Source: Thioalkalivibrio sp. ALJ21 (lineage in GTDB: Bacteria > Pseudomonadota > Gammaproteobacteria > Ectothiorhodospirales > Ectothiorhodospiraceae). Taken from it: 64,000 nucleotides of DNA. The translations under genes and the position numbers were made by a program. Within the stretch, counting starts at the first letter, position 1; every line of letters begins with the position of its first letter. Below are positions 46,722-56,173 of the stretch, piece by piece. The notes under the pieces are model-generated. The model ran no database searches, was not told where the DNA came from, and was given only the letters and a program-made list of their open reading frames with translations. The stretch covers positions 415,209-479,208 of the forward strand of contig NZ_KB905156.1 of assembly GCF_000378605.1 (NCBI RefSeq), read 5' to 3'.

Positions 46722-46774
46722 TGCAATACGATCCCCGTGCTAGCATGAACACTTTCTACTGGACCACCTGAAAC

Positions 46775-47818
46775 ATGTTCGGTTTCCGCAAGAAGAAATC
46801 CGAAGACTCCGCCACGCCCAGCCCGGAAACCACGCCGGAGGCCCCGCCGGAAACCGCGGCGGCGCCCGAGCCGGAACCCGACGCGCAACCGGCCCGGGGC
46901 GGCTGGTTCCAGCGCCTGCGCCAGGGCCTGGCCAAGACCGGCCAGGCCCTCGGCGGCGACCTCAAGAGCCTGTTCCGGCGCAAGATCGACGACGAGCTGT
47001 TCGAGGAACTGGAAGAGCGCCTGCTCCTGGCCGATGTCGGCCTGGATGCGACCCAGCGGATCATGGATCGTATCACCCGCGAGGTAAAACGGCGCGAGCT
47101 GGACAACGCCGACGCGCTGATGGACGCGCTCGAGACCGCAATGGTGGAGATCCTGGAACCGGTCTCTCGCCCCCTGGATATCCCGCAGGCCGAGCGGCCG
47201 TTTTCAATCCTGGTGGTCGGCATCAACGGTGCTGGCAAGACCACCACGATCGGCAAACTGGCGCATCGCTTCAAGGACGAGGGCCGCTCGGTGCTGCTGG
47301 CCGCAGGCGACACCTTCCGCGCGGCCGCGGTGGAACAGCTGCAGACGTGGGGGGAACGCAATGGCGTCCCGGTGATCGCCCAGGGGACCGGGGCCGACTC
47401 GGCCTCCGTGGTCTACGACGGCCTCCAGGCCGCTCAGGCGCGCAAGACCGATATCCTGATCGCCGATACCGCCGGACGCCTGCACACCCAGACCAACCTG
47501 ATGGACGAAGTTCGCAAGGTGAAACGCGTGATGGGCCGGCTGGACGAACACGCGCCGGACGAAGTACTGCTGGTGGTCGACGGCGGCACCGGCCAGAACG
47601 CGCTAAGCCAGGCACGGCAGTTCCACGAGGCCCTGGGGCTGACCGGGATCGTGGTCACCAAGCTGGACGGGACCGCCAAGGGCGGCGTCCTGTTCGCGCT
47701 GGCCGAGCAACTGGGGGTACCCGTGCGCTTTATCGGCGTGGGCGAGAAGGCCGAAGACCTGCAGCGTTTTGATGCCCGCGCGTTCGTACGCGCGTTGCTG
47801 GGCCGCGAGGAAAACTAG
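46775..47818 (+). CDS. ftsY: Signal recognition particle receptor FtsY
   Basis: The protein has 347 residues. An acidic, proline-rich A domain (residues 1-45) precedes the N domain and the GTPase: VVGINGAGKTTTIGKLA (P-loop), AAGDTFRAAAVEQL (SRP insertion box), LIADTAGRL (G3) and VVTKLDGTAKGG (G4). It docks the ribosome-SRP complex at the membrane. The usual DASTGQNAL is DGGTGQNAL here, a mild change. ftsE and ftsX follow at once on the same strand. Confidence 0.97.
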   Translation: MFGFRKKKSEDSATPSPETTPEAPPETAAAPEPEPDAQPARGGWFQRLRQGLAKTGQALGGDLKSLFRRKIDDELFEELEERLLLADVGLDATQRIMDRITREVKRRELDNADALMDALETAMVEILEPVSRPLDIPQAERPFSILVVGINGAGKTTTIGKLAHRFKDEGRSVLLAAGDTFRAAAVEQLQTWGERNGVPVIAQGTGADSASVVYDGLQAAQARKTDILIADTAGRLHTQTNLMDEVRKVKRVMGRLDEHAPDEVLLVVDGGTGQNALSQARQFHEALGLTGIVVTKLDGTAKGGVLFALAEQLGVPVRFIGVGEKAEDLQRFDARAFVRALLGREEN

Positions 47819-47823
47819 CCGGC

Positions 47824-48495
47824 ATGATTCAGTTGCAGCGCGTAACCAAGCGCTTTGGCAGCGCGGCCGATGCGCTGTCCAATGTCAGCCTGAGGGTGGA
47901 TGCGGGCGCCATGGCCTTCGTCACCGGCCCGTCCGGTGCCGGCAAGAGTACGCTGCTGCGTCTGATCGCCGGTCTGGAACGCCCGACCCGCGGCCGTATC
48001 CGCGTGAATGGACACGAACTGGACCGACTGTCGGCGCGGGCCATCCCGCGCTTTCGCCGCAGCATCGGCCTGGTCTTTCAGGATCACCGCCTGCTGTTCG
48101 ACCGCCCCGTGTTCGACAACGTCGCCCTGCCCCTGGAGATCCTCGCCTACCGCCGCCCGGAGATGCGCAAGCGCGTGCGCGCGGCGCTGGACAAGGTCGG
48201 CCTGCTGCACAAGGAGACGGTCAACCCGCGCACCCTGTCCGCCGGGGAGCAGCAGCGCGTCGGCATCGCCCGCGCCATCGTGCATCGCCCTGTGCTGCTG
48301 CTCGCGGACGAACCAACCGGCAACCTGGACCCGGCCCTGTCGGAGGAGATCCTCGCGCTGTTCGACGACTTCAACCGCGTCGGCATGACCGCCCTGATCG
48401 CCAGTCATGACCAGGAGCTGATCGGCCGCATGGGCAAACCGGTGCTGCACCTGGAAGACGGCCGCATCGAGGCCCGCGGCGGGGCGCGCGCATGA
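47824..48495 (+). CDS. ftsE: Cell division ATP-binding protein FtsE
   Basis: The protein has 223 residues. It shows Walker A GPSGAGKSTLLRLI, the Q-loop in GLVFQDHRLLFDR, signature LSAGEQQRVGIARAIV and Walker B LLLADEPTGNLD. With FtsX it links the Z ring to EnvC-type activators of septal peptidoglycan hydrolases. The gene begins 5 bases after ftsY and ends in an ATGA overlap with ftsX. Confidence 0.96.
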   Translation: MIQLQRVTKRFGSAADALSNVSLRVDAGAMAFVTGPSGAGKSTLLRLIAGLERPTRGRIRVNGHELDRLSARAIPRFRRSIGLVFQDHRLLFDRPVFDNVALPLEILAYRRPEMRKRVRAALDKVGLLHKETVNPRTLSAGEQQRVGIARAIVHRPVLLLADEPTGNLDPALSEEILALFDDFNRVGMTALIASHDQELIGRMGKPVLHLEDGRIEARGGARA

Positions 48496-49421
48496 GACCC
48501 GGGCGCCGCCTGCTCGATGCCCTGCCCGCCTGGCTGGACAGCCACCGCGATGCCGCCCGGCGCAGCCTTGGCCGGCGACTGCAGGCCCCGATACTGAGCC
48601 TGATTACCATCGCGGTACTGGGCTTCATCCTCGCGCTCCCCGCCTACCTCTGGGTACTGCTCGACAACGCGCGCGCCCTGTCGGCACACGTCGACCACGA
48701 TCCGCGTATCGCACTCTATCTCGACCAGGTCGACGAGGAGACCGCCGACCGGCTGCAGGATGCGCTGGATGACGACGAGCGCGTTGCACGCTGGGAGCGC
48801 ATCGACGCCGACACCGCACTGAGCGCCTACCGCGACAGCCTGCCGGACCCGGAGCTGCTGGACTGGCTGGAGGACAACCCGCTGCCGGACGTAATCGATG
48901 TCGTTCCCGCCAGCACTCAGCCGGCTACGGTGGCGGCGTTGCGTGACGACCTGCGAGCGCTGGCGCCCGAGGCCGGGGTGGTCGCCGACGACGAGTGGGT
49001 GCGCCAGCTCAACAGCCTGCACGAGCTGGGCCTGCGCATCCTGTCCGTGGTTGCCGCGCTGCTGGGCCTCGGCGCCGTGCTGATCCTGGCGCTCGCCACC
49101 GCCTCGGAACTGCGCGAGCGGCAGGAAGAGATCGCGATCTCGCGCATCAGTGGCGCCACCCACCGCTTTCTGCGCCGCCCGTCGCTGTACGGGGGTGTGC
49201 TGACCGGGTTCGGTGGGGGTATTTTCAGCGTTATCCTGCTGCTGGTGGGGGTTGCGTTGAGCCGCGAACCGCTGACCGAGGCGGCCGCCGCGTTTGATCT
49301 GGAGTTCACCCTGCGCCTGCCGCATGCCGGGGATCTGCTGGGCCTGATACTGGTGGGCCTGATACTGGGCTGGCTGGGCGCGCGCCTGGGCAGCGGCCAC
49401 GCCCTGCGCGATGCGCCCTGA
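48492..49421 (+). CDS. ftsX: Cell division protein FtsX
   Basis: The protein has 309 residues. Four membrane segments are seen, at about residues 36-57, 178-205, 230-252 and 276-299, with a periplasmic loop between the first two (residues 58-175). ELRERQEEIAISRISGATHRFLRRPSLYGG is the FtsX C-terminal signature. It pairs with FtsE; it does not move a known solute but passes the ATPase signal to wall hydrolases. It ends the ftsYEX set, about 40 bases before the CIRCE element of rpoH. Confidence 0.95.
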   Translation: MRPGRRLLDALPAWLDSHRDAARRSLGRRLQAPILSLITIAVLGFILALPAYLWVLLDNARALSAHVDHDPRIALYLDQVDEETADRLQDALDDDERVARWERIDADTALSAYRDSLPDPELLDWLEDNPLPDVIDVVPASTQPATVAALRDDLRALAPEAGVVADDEWVRQLNSLHELGLRILSVVAALLGLGAVLILALATASELRERQEEIAISRISGATHRFLRRPSLYGGVLTGFGGGIFSVILLLVGVALSREPLTEAAAAFDLEFTLRLPHAGDLLGLILVGLILGWLGARLGSGHALRDAP

Positions 49422-49463
49422 GCCCGCGCGGAGCCACAAAAACTCCCGGAACTTTCAGCGGGT

Positions 49464-49490
49464 TTAGCACTCTACGTACACGAGTGCTAA
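49464..49490 (+). promoter_or_regulatory. Perfect CIRCE element (HrcA operator) upstream of rpoH
   Basis: TTAGCACTC and GAGTGCTAA are separated by exactly 9 bases, which is the full CIRCE consensus without a mismatch. It ends 34 bases before the rpoH start codon, so HrcA binding would block rpoH transcription. Confidence 0.92.
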
Positions 49491-49524
49491 TCTCTGACTT
49501 TATTATCAGGAGGCATCCATCACG

Positions 49525-50394
<870 letters not shown>

Positions 50395-50419
50395 CGCGAC
50401 ACCCCGGCTGCACCCAACG

Positions 50420-50456
50420 AAAAGGCCCCGACCGCTTGCGCGATCGGGGCCTTTTT
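50420..50456. terminator. Rho-independent terminator after rpoH
   Basis: AAAAGGCCCCGA and TCGGGGCCTTTT form a 12-bp stem around a 12-base loop, with a T run on the plus strand and an A/T-symmetric run for the minus strand. It can end rpoH and also the minus-strand cco locus. Confidence 0.9.
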
Positions 50457-50500
50457 CATGGCTTCCGACGCCGCTCAGGCGGCGCGCGGGAATCCCCGGC

Positions 50501-50605
50501 TCAGCCGCCGAACAGGATCACCGAGAAGAAGCTGATCCAGGACCAGATGATCAGGGCGGCGGTGAACGTCAACGGGAAGTTCGCAAAGGTAAACCACTCA
50601 CGCAT
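50501..50605 (-). CDS. 34-residue single-span membrane microprotein at the end of the cco locus
   Basis: The frame ATG (50605) to TGA (50501) encodes MREWFTFANFPLTFTAALII followed by WSWISFFSVILFGG. It has one hydrophobic stretch (residues 10-32), rich in Phe and Trp, and a short polar N-terminus. GAGGG lies 9 bases before the ATG. It follows ccoS by 78 bases on the same strand, and the only terminator is the one downstream at 50420-50456. It does not resemble the CcoM subunit of Pseudomonas stutzeri as I remember it. A small accessory subunit of the cbb3 complex is a plausible but unproven role. Confidence 0.55.
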   Translation of the reverse strand: MREWFTFANFPLTFTAALIIWSWISFFSVILFGG

Positions 50606-50683
50606 AGCCAAAGCCCTCAACACACATCGATTTAAGAATGGGTAAAGGGTAAGCGGGAGTAGGTCCCGGCGCAAGTTTCCGGA

Positions 50684-50905
50684 TCAGCGCGGTCGGTCTT
50701 CCGGTCTCTGCGTCTCCCCGGAAGTCTGGTCCTTCTCGTCGTCTTCGGTAGTCGGGATCCGCGGGTCATCGTCATCCATCAGGATACGGTGCGCCGGACC
50801 CTCGAGGTCATCGTACTGCCCCGACCGTATCGCCCACAGCAGGACCATCCCCACGACCAGGGCAAACAGCATCGCCAGCGGAATCAGCAGGTACAGAATC
50901 GACAT
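50684..50905 (-). CDS. ccoS: cbb3 oxidase maturation protein CcoS
   Basis: The protein has 73 residues. The N-terminus MSILYLLIPLAMLFALVVGMVLLWAIRSGQYDDLEGPAHRIL is the CcoS pattern: one membrane helix and then GQYDDLEGPA. The tail is acidic. CcoS is needed to put haems and CuB into CcoN. The ATG at 50905 is preferred because upstream in-frame residues are unlike the family. It follows ccoI by 31 bases. Confidence 0.95.
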   Translation of the reverse strand: MSILYLLIPLAMLFALVVGMVLLWAIRSGQYDDLEGPAHRILMDDDDPRIPTTEDDEKDQTSGETQRPEDRPR

Positions 50906-50936
50906 GGCGCCCAGTCTACTCGTCCTGCGTCGGGCC

Positions 50937-53498
50937 TCAACCCGGGGGCGAGACGGACGCCTCGGCAGGCGCACGGCTGGCGTGCTCGCGCGGGGCAGCC
51001 ACGCGGTCGCGCCCCGGACGCAAACGCAGGGCATTCCCCACCACCAGCAGCGAACTCATCGACATCCCCAACGCTGCCAGCCAGGGCGTAAGCAGACCGG
51101 CAGCGGCAATCGGCAGGGCCACCACGTTGTAGCCGATGGCCCAGGCGATGTTCTGGCGCACGATCCGCGTCGTGCGCCGCGCCTGATCCAGCGCCTCCGG
51201 CAACCGATCCAGGCGGTCGGAAGTCAGCACCAGATCGGCCTGGGTCTGCGCCAGACGGGTGCCGCCACCCATGGCCAGGGAGACGTCGGCCCCGGCGAGC
51301 ACAGGCGCGTCGTTGATGCCTTCCCCGGCCATCAGCACCGTACGGCCCGCGGCCTGCAGGTCGCGTACATGGCGCAGCTTGTCCTCCGGCGTCAGGCCGC
51401 CATGGAACCGGTCGATGCCCAGGTGTTCGGCAAAGCGCTGTCCCGCCTCCGGACGGTCGCCGGTCAGGAGGATCACCTCGAGCCCGCGCGCACGCAGCGT
51501 CGCGACCGTCTCGGCCGCCTCGGGCCGTGGTGTGTCGGCGAGCCAGAAGGTCGCAACCGGCTGGCCATCCACCACCAGCCAGACCGGCGATGCAAGCGGG
51601 CTGTCCGCCGGGACCTCGACGGCCGGGGGTTCCGCTTGCGACAACATTGCGCGCCCCCCGATCGCCACCTCGCGCCCGTCAATCTGGCCGACCAGGCCAC
51701 TGCCCGGCTCGTTATGGACGGCCTGGGCGGCCACGCCGGGGGCGGGCACGGCCGCACGGAAGGCCCGCGATAGAGGGTGTTCCGAATGGGCCTCCAGCGC
51801 CGCGGCCCACGTGCGCCAGTCCTGCCCTGGTGGCGGCGCCACATGATCCTGCTGTGCCACGAGGCGCGGGCGGCCCTCGGTCAGGGTGCCCGTCTTGTCC
51901 AGGCAGACGGTATCGACACGCGCCAGGGCCTCCAGGGTACGGCCGCGCGTTACCAGGAGCCCCAGGCGTGACAGCGTGCCCGTCGTCGCGGTGAGCGCGA
52001 CGGGTGTTGCCAGCGCCAATGCGCAGGGACAGGTGGCGACCAGCATCGCCACCATCACCCACAGCGCCCGACTGGGGTCGATCCAGGCATACCAGACAAG
52101 GCCTGCGAGGGCGGTCAGGAGCAGGACCGCCCCGACAAACCAGCCAGTCCCGGTTTCGGCGATACGGGCGATCCGGGGTTTCTCACTCTGCGCACGATCG
52201 AGCAGGCGCTGGATCGTGGCCAGCGTGGTCTCGGCGCCAACGTGGCGCACCTCGACAATCAGCGGCCCATCGACATTGATGGTGCCGCCCACGACCTCGT
52301 CGCCAGCGGCAACCGGCGCGGGGTCCGGTTCGCCGGTCAGCAGGGCACGGTTAATCGTGGAGCGTCCCTGGACGACGAAGCCATCGGCCGGGACGGATTC
52401 CCCAGGCCGGACGCGCACACGGTCGCCGGGGCTCAGGTCACCAAGAGCCACGGGCTCTTCCTGCCCACCGGCATCCAGACGATGGGCCAGCGCCGGCACC
52501 AGTCGATCCAGGCGATCGATGGCCTGGCTCGCATGCTGTCGCGCGATCAACTCGAGGTAGCGACTGGTCAGCAGGAAGAACACAAACATGACCACCGACT
52601 CGAAGTAGACATGCTCGCCGGTCCCGAGCAGGACCGCGTACAGGCTGGCCACATAGGTGACGATGATGGCCAGGCTGACCGGGACGTCCATGCCGAGCCG
52701 GCGCTGGCGCAAGTCACGCCAGGCGCTCTGGTAGAACGGGATAGCCGAGTAGAACACCACGGGGGTGGTCAGGGCCGCTGCCACCCAGCGCATGAACTGC
52801 ATCAGGTCGGCGTGCTGGGCATCGTCTTCGCCCAGCCAGATGGCCAGCGCCAGCATCATCACCTGCATCATACCGAGCGCGGCCACCCCGATTCGGCGCA
52901 GGGCTAGACCGCGTTCGCGGGCAATCGCCTTTTCGCGGGTGCCCGGGTCGTAGGGGTGGGCGTGGTAACCGATATCGCGGATCGCCTTGAGGATCGCGGA
53001 CAGGGCGATGCGCTCCGGGTCCCAGACCAGGCGGGCGCGATGGGTCGAGTAATTGATGCTGAAGGCGATCACGCCCGGCAGGGACTGCACATGGCGCTCG
53101 TTCAACCAGACGCAGGCGGCACAGGTGATCCCCTCGAGGATCAGTGCCGCCTCGAGCCGGGACCCGCCGGTGGTGGCGGCGTCTGACGCCGGGGTCACGA
53201 ACGAGCGCTGGACGGCCTCGGTATCGAAGAGTTCGAGCTCCCGCAGTTCGTCGGGGACCAGGGGCTCGCCGGCCTGCCCGGGCGGCGCCGGGCGGTGGTG
53301 ATAGTAGGCGCCCAGGCCGCGCTCGATGATGGCCCCGGCGACAGCCTGGCAGCCGGGGCAGCAGGTGGGCCGCTCGCGTCCCTCGAACTGGACCGGGTAG
53401 TTCGCGCCACCCGGAATCGGCAGGCCACAATGAAAACAGCCACCGTCCGCGTCAGCGGGCGTGCCCGTGGACTCCACCTGGGGACGAGATCCGCTCAC
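50937..53498 (-). CDS. ccoI: Copper-exporting P1B-type ATPase CcoI/FixI
   Basis: The protein has 853 residues from a GTG start without a clear ribosome site. The N-terminal zinc-finger-like CFHCGLPIP and CCPGCQAVAGAI are typical for FixI/CcoI, followed by a heavy-metal domain with GITCAACVWLNE. The transport site is TCPCALALATP, the phosphorylated Asp is in CLDKTGTLTEGRP, HSEHPLS is the nucleotide-site motif, and the hinge is GEGINDAPVL (GDGIND in most). It pumps copper to the periplasm for insertion into CcoN. It lies between ccoH and ccoS. Confidence 0.95.
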   Translation of the reverse strand: MSGSRPQVESTGTPADADGGCFHCGLPIPGGANYPVQFEGRERPTCCPGCQAVAGAIIERGLGAYYHHRPAPPGQAGEPLVPDELRELELFDTEAVQRSFVTPASDAATTGGSRLEAALILEGITCAACVWLNERHVQSLPGVIAFSINYSTHRARLVWDPERIALSAILKAIRDIGYHAHPYDPGTREKAIARERGLALRRIGVAALGMMQVMMLALAIWLGEDDAQHADLMQFMRWVAAALTTPVVFYSAIPFYQSAWRDLRQRRLGMDVPVSLAIIVTYVASLYAVLLGTGEHVYFESVVMFVFFLLTSRYLELIARQHASQAIDRLDRLVPALAHRLDAGGQEEPVALGDLSPGDRVRVRPGESVPADGFVVQGRSTINRALLTGEPDPAPVAAGDEVVGGTINVDGPLIVEVRHVGAETTLATIQRLLDRAQSEKPRIARIAETGTGWFVGAVLLLTALAGLVWYAWIDPSRALWVMVAMLVATCPCALALATPVALTATTGTLSRLGLLVTRGRTLEALARVDTVCLDKTGTLTEGRPRLVAQQDHVAPPPGQDWRTWAAALEAHSEHPLSRAFRAAVPAPGVAAQAVHNEPGSGLVGQIDGREVAIGGRAMLSQAEPPAVEVPADSPLASPVWLVVDGQPVATFWLADTPRPEAAETVATLRARGLEVILLTGDRPEAGQRFAEHLGIDRFHGGLTPEDKLRHVRDLQAAGRTVLMAGEGINDAPVLAGADVSLAMGGGTRLAQTQADLVLTSDRLDRLPEALDQARRTTRIVRQNIAWAIGYNVVALPIAAAGLLTPWLAALGMSMSSLLVVGNALRLRPGRDRVAAPREHASRAPAEASVSPPG

Positions 53499-53513
53499 CG
53501 GCGGTCGGCGAGA

Positions 53514-54341
53514 CTAGCTGGACTGGCCGCGAACGCGGGTACGCGCCTGCTGTTCGACCAGCTGGCCGTCATGCTCGACATGGAAGCGCAGGTCCCAGCG
53601 CCCCGGTGACGGCAGCGTCAGCTCGACCTGATAGAGCCCTTCACCGATCGGCTGCATATCGAAGGCCTGGTCGCGGCGCTCGTCGGCGACCCACATGAAG
53701 GTGCCGCGAATGTCGGCGTCAGAGATCGGCCGTCCTTCGGCATCGAGGACCTCCACCTGGAACGTGGCGGTTTCCCCTTCGACCGGGGTTTCCACCCAGC
53801 CCTGGCGCACCTGCCAGCCGAGTTCGCGCTGCTCCTGGAGCCGCGTCATGCGGTGCACCGCGAGGGCCTCGTCGCGCTCCTGGATGCCGCCCACCGTCCC
53901 GGGGAAGGCTGACGTCACGCGTTCGGCAGGATTTTCCGGTTCGGGCAGCAGGGTGCCGATAAACCGTTCGGGCATGCCGTTGTGGGCGAGCGTGATCAGC
54001 ACCGCCTGGACGGAGGCGATGATCGTGAAGAATCCGACAATCACCAGCGGCGCCCAGTGCAGGCTGAACGAGCCCTTTTGCCCATCCTCGGCTTCGGCCT
54101 CCTTCTGCGTAAGGATGATTCCCAGCCCGTAGGGCACGATGATGTACAGCGCGAGATGGATCGCGAATACATCCGCGCCCTGCCAGGTGAGGATGGAGGT
54201 CGGGATGAACACGAACAGCATGATCGCCACCACTACGGCCGCCGTGTTGTAGGCGCGCAGACGGGTGAACTTGTAGATCAGCGCGAACAGCAACGCGAGC
54301 GCGGCGCTGCCCAGTCCAAGTGAGATGACGAGATTGCTCAT
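53514..54341 (-). CDS. ccoH: CcoH/FixH protein with extra N-terminal membrane domain
   Basis: The protein has 275 residues, about 100 more than normal CcoH. Residues 1-85 hold three additional hydrophobic segments (5-25, 33-53, 56-77). The FixH part begins near residue 93 with LHWAPLVIVGFFTIIASVQAVLITL and continues into a periplasmic beta domain with TFQVEVLDAEGRPISDADI and GEGLYQVELTLPSPGRWDL. CcoH binds the copper ATPase and the assembling oxidase. The extra domain is not standard and its role is unknown. The gene is separated from ccoG by about 270 bases, so it may have its own promoter. Confidence 0.85.
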   Translation of the reverse strand: MSNLVISLGLGSAALALLFALIYKFTRLRAYNTAAVVVAIMLFVFIPTSILTWQGADVFAIHLALYIIVPYGLGIILTQKEAEAEDGQKGSFSLHWAPLVIVGFFTIIASVQAVLITLAHNGMPERFIGTLLPEPENPAERVTSAFPGTVGGIQERDEALAVHRMTRLQEQRELGWQVRQGWVETPVEGETATFQVEVLDAEGRPISDADIRGTFMWVADERRDQAFDMQPIGEGLYQVELTLPSPGRWDLRFHVEHDGQLVEQQARTRVRGQSS

Positions 54342-54612
54342 GATGTCTTCATCGTGTCGTTCCGGCGCAGCAGGGTATCACTCGGATGGCGGCGCGCCAG
54401 TTTCGCCAGCCGGATTGTCGTAACTTACAAAAGCGCCAAATAAAGCCTTCCTGGCTTTCAGAGCCGCACGCGGCGCTTCACCGTCTTGATGCCTTTGCAC
54501 GAGCAAAGGGGTTTTCAGCTTGCTTCGGAATCAACCACCTGCGGTGGTCGATCTCCGGCGGCACGTCCATGTGCCGCGGGGACACACCGATAATGCAGCG
54601 TCTCCCGCGCGA
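54342..54612. other. ccoG-ccoH intergenic region with hairpins
   Basis: No coding frame is convincing in these 271 bases. GCGGCAC-N6-GTGCCGC (54558-54577) and CCACC-N3-GGTGG just beside it could form hairpins shortly after the ccoG stop on the minus strand. The stretch probably separates the ccoNOQPG and ccoHIS transcripts. Confidence 0.45.
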
Positions 54613-56013
54613 TTAGCGGTGGCTGAAGCGGGCATCGGCCTCGACCGGGTCGATCCGCCCCTCGCGATCGCTGATCACGAAATAGAAGCGAATCGGCGAA
54701 CCCGCTCCGGCCTCCACGTCGTGGCGCACGCGGGCTAGCACAGTCAGCCGCTGGCCGGGTTCAAGCCGGATCTGCTCGACCTGGCCCAGGTCGAGCGTCG
54801 CACCCTCGAGGCCGTCGATATCGAGCGTAAAATCGAGCTCCTGGTCGGAGACGTTGTTCAGGCGCAGTTCGTAGCTGTTCTGCACACGACCGTCGGACAT
54901 CTGCACGAATAGCGGCTGGCGCACCTGGTTGACGTTCACATCGACCGGCGGGCGTTCGAGAATGCTGAACACCAGCGCGCCGATGACCACCAGCACCGCC
55001 GCGCCATACCCGAGCGTCTTGCCCTTCAGCCAGCGGGTCTTGCCGCCTTCGAGCTCGCGTTCGGACGAATAGGCGATCAAGCCGCGGGGCCACCCCTGCT
55101 TGTCCATGATGGTGTCGCAGGCATCGATGCACAGCGCACAGTGGATGCACGAGACCTGCAGCCCATCCCGGATATCGATCCCTGTCGGGCATACCTGGAC
55201 GCAGTACCCGCAATCGATGCAGTCACCGACCCCGGCGGCCTGACGCTCCTCGCGGGTCTTCAGACCCGCTTTCACCTTCGCGCGACCGGCCGTTCCCTCG
55301 CCGCGGTTCTGGTCGTACGAAACGATCAGGGTATCGCGATCGAACATCACACTCTGGAATCGGGCGTACGGACAGATAAAGGTACAGACCTGCTCGCGCG
55401 CCAGTCCGGCAAAGGTATAGGTGGTGGCGGTCAGAAGTCCCGCAGTCACATAGGCGGCAAACCGGGCATCACCGGTAAAGAAGTCACGCACCAGGGTCGG
55501 GGCATCGGCCCAGTACAGGACGAAACCGAGGCCCGTGGCGAATGCGACCAGGAGCCAGGACAGGTGGGTGGCCCCCAGCTTCCAGACCTTCTCGAAGTTC
55601 CACGGCTGCTTGGACAGCCGGATACGGGCCGGCCGCTCGCCCTGGATCTTGCGCTCCAGGTACATGAACACATCGGTCCACAGTGTCTGGAAGCAGAAAT
55701 ACCCACAGAAAACCCGGCCCAGCACGCCGGTGACGAAGAACAGCAGCAATGCCGCGAGGACCAGAAAGCCCGCCAGCCAAAAGATGTCCTGGGCGTAGAC
55801 GACCAGATCAAACAGGAAAAACTGCCGGTTGGGGATGTCGAACAGAACCGCCTGGCTGGGACCGTAGTCACGGTCCCAGCGCAGCCAGGGGAGGCCAAAG
55901 AATACCCCGTAGGCCAGGAGAAGGATCCCGGTCTTGAGATTGCGGAAACGGCCCTTGACCGATCGCGGGTGGATCGGAATCCGAGCCTCGTAGATTGGCT
56001 GGCCTTGCGCCAT
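54613..56013 (-). CDS. ccoG: cbb3 oxidase accessory polyferredoxin CcoG (RdxA/FixG)
   Basis: The protein has 466 residues from the ATG at 56013, which has GGGAGG upstream. Five membrane segments surround two 4Fe-4S motifs, CIDCGYCVQVCP and CIHCALCIDACD, and another Cys pair lies in VFCGYFCFQTLW. A C-terminal Ig-like domain (residues about 360-466) is typical of FixG. The protein reduces copper for oxidase assembly. It follows ccoP by 160 bases. Confidence 0.95.
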   Translation of the reverse strand: MAQGQPIYEARIPIHPRSVKGRFRNLKTGILLLAYGVFFGLPWLRWDRDYGPSQAVLFDIPNRQFFLFDLVVYAQDIFWLAGFLVLAALLLFFVTGVLGRVFCGYFCFQTLWTDVFMYLERKIQGERPARIRLSKQPWNFEKVWKLGATHLSWLLVAFATGLGFVLYWADAPTLVRDFFTGDARFAAYVTAGLLTATTYTFAGLAREQVCTFICPYARFQSVMFDRDTLIVSYDQNRGEGTAGRAKVKAGLKTREERQAAGVGDCIDCGYCVQVCPTGIDIRDGLQVSCIHCALCIDACDTIMDKQGWPRGLIAYSSERELEGGKTRWLKGKTLGYGAAVLVVIGALVFSILERPPVDVNVNQVRQPLFVQMSDGRVQNSYELRLNNVSDQELDFTLDIDGLEGATLDLGQVEQIRLEPGQRLTVLARVRHDVEAGAGSPIRFYFVISDREGRIDPVEADARFSHR

Positions 56014-56173
56014 GAATCCTCCCGGGCATGAACCCGGCGTACGCACACCACCATGTGCGAGGGAGTGTCTCCCCAACGGAAGCAGGGGCCCGTACGGCCG
56101 TCAAGAAACCCGTGCGGAACCCCTGTAGTGCGAACCGGGGCCCACCCGCAGGTGAACCCCGGGAGTAATGGCT

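Noticed and set aside
50501-50605. Naming the 34-residue protein CcoM
   Set aside because: The residues do not resemble the CcoM helix as remembered, and the gene is placed after ccoS; only the general idea of a small subunit is kept.
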